Of a DNA stretch of 55,446 nucleotides, positions 55,361-55,446 are shown in pieces (the first letter of the stretch is position 1; each line of letters begins with the position of its first letter). This DNA comes from Mucidula mucida (taxonomy: Eukaryota; Basidiomycota; Agaricomycetes; Agaricales; Physalacriaceae): assembly GCA_015501055.1 (NCBI GenBank), contig JADNYV010000235.1, positions 1-55,446 of the forward strand, written 5' to 3'. The position numbers and the translations under genes are program-made. Below the pieces are notes generated by a model that did no database searches, was not told where the DNA came from, and saw nothing but the letters and a program-made list of their open reading frames with translations.

Positions 55361-55446
55361 ATGTCAAGGATGTTTCTGTGAAAAATTCAAGTGCATACAG
55401 ACCGTTCTATAAATCCAATCGCGACAAAAGTTCAATTCTGTTCAGC

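Overview
The window reads as nuclear DNA of a basidiomycete fungus, most likely an Agaricomycete. Genes are broken by many 45-60 nt introns (GT..AG with CTAAC-like branch sites, and two probable GC..AG introns). FunK1-type protein kinases are amplified, and LTR retrotransposons, a hAT-like element and degenerate tyrosine-recombinase genes lie next to ordinary single-copy housekeeping genes. I see no rRNA, tRNA or CRISPR array.

Layout. (1) 1-2.6 kb is the tail of a chromodomain Ty3/gypsy element with its 3' LTR. It sits inside the integrase of a second gypsy element, which in turn sits inside a BRCT-domain gene. (2) 2.6-7.4 kb and 16.3-21.5 kb are two direct copies of one unit: BRCT gene (-), degenerate tyrosine recombinase (+), FunK1 kinase (-). 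Copy 1 also carries a 919-bp hAT-like insertion with an 8-bp target duplication; copy 2 keeps the empty site. (3) 7.4-16.5 kb and 36.5-44.2 kb are mirror images: Nab2-like zinc-finger fragment, a second kinase-like gene, FunK1, and the 3' end of the BRCT gene. Each arm has private insertions. Left-only are an NmrA-like oxidoreductase and an extra FunK1 fragment. Right-only is the 3' end of a PEP-mutase-family gene. (4) Between the mirrored arms, 21.9-35 kb is mostly single-copy: TFIIE alpha, a FAM210-like protein, an unrecognised protein, an OSCA/CSC1-type channel, a flavocytochrome b2 lactate dehydrogenase and a PEP-mutase/oxaloacetate-hydrolase family enzyme. (5) 44-55.4 kb holds a second PEP-mutase-family gene, an F-box protein, an APH/ACAD10-like phosphotransferase, the HOPS subunit Vps41 and a siderophore-type GNAT acyltransferase. 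The acyltransferase promoter carries a perfect iron-GATA (SRE/Urbs1-type) site.

How the parts relate. The housekeeping genes have separate roles: transcription initiation, mechanosensitive Ca2+ transport, lactate oxidation, organic-acid cleavage, vacuolar fusion and iron acquisition. The accessory half looks like a FunK1 nursery built by repeated duplication, inversion and fusion at sites rich in recombinase and transposon remains.

Caution. At least ten otherwise well-conserved coding stretches each lose frame by exactly one base, nearly always in a short homopolymer. This looks like a sequencing artefact and weakens pseudogene calls based on single frameshifts.
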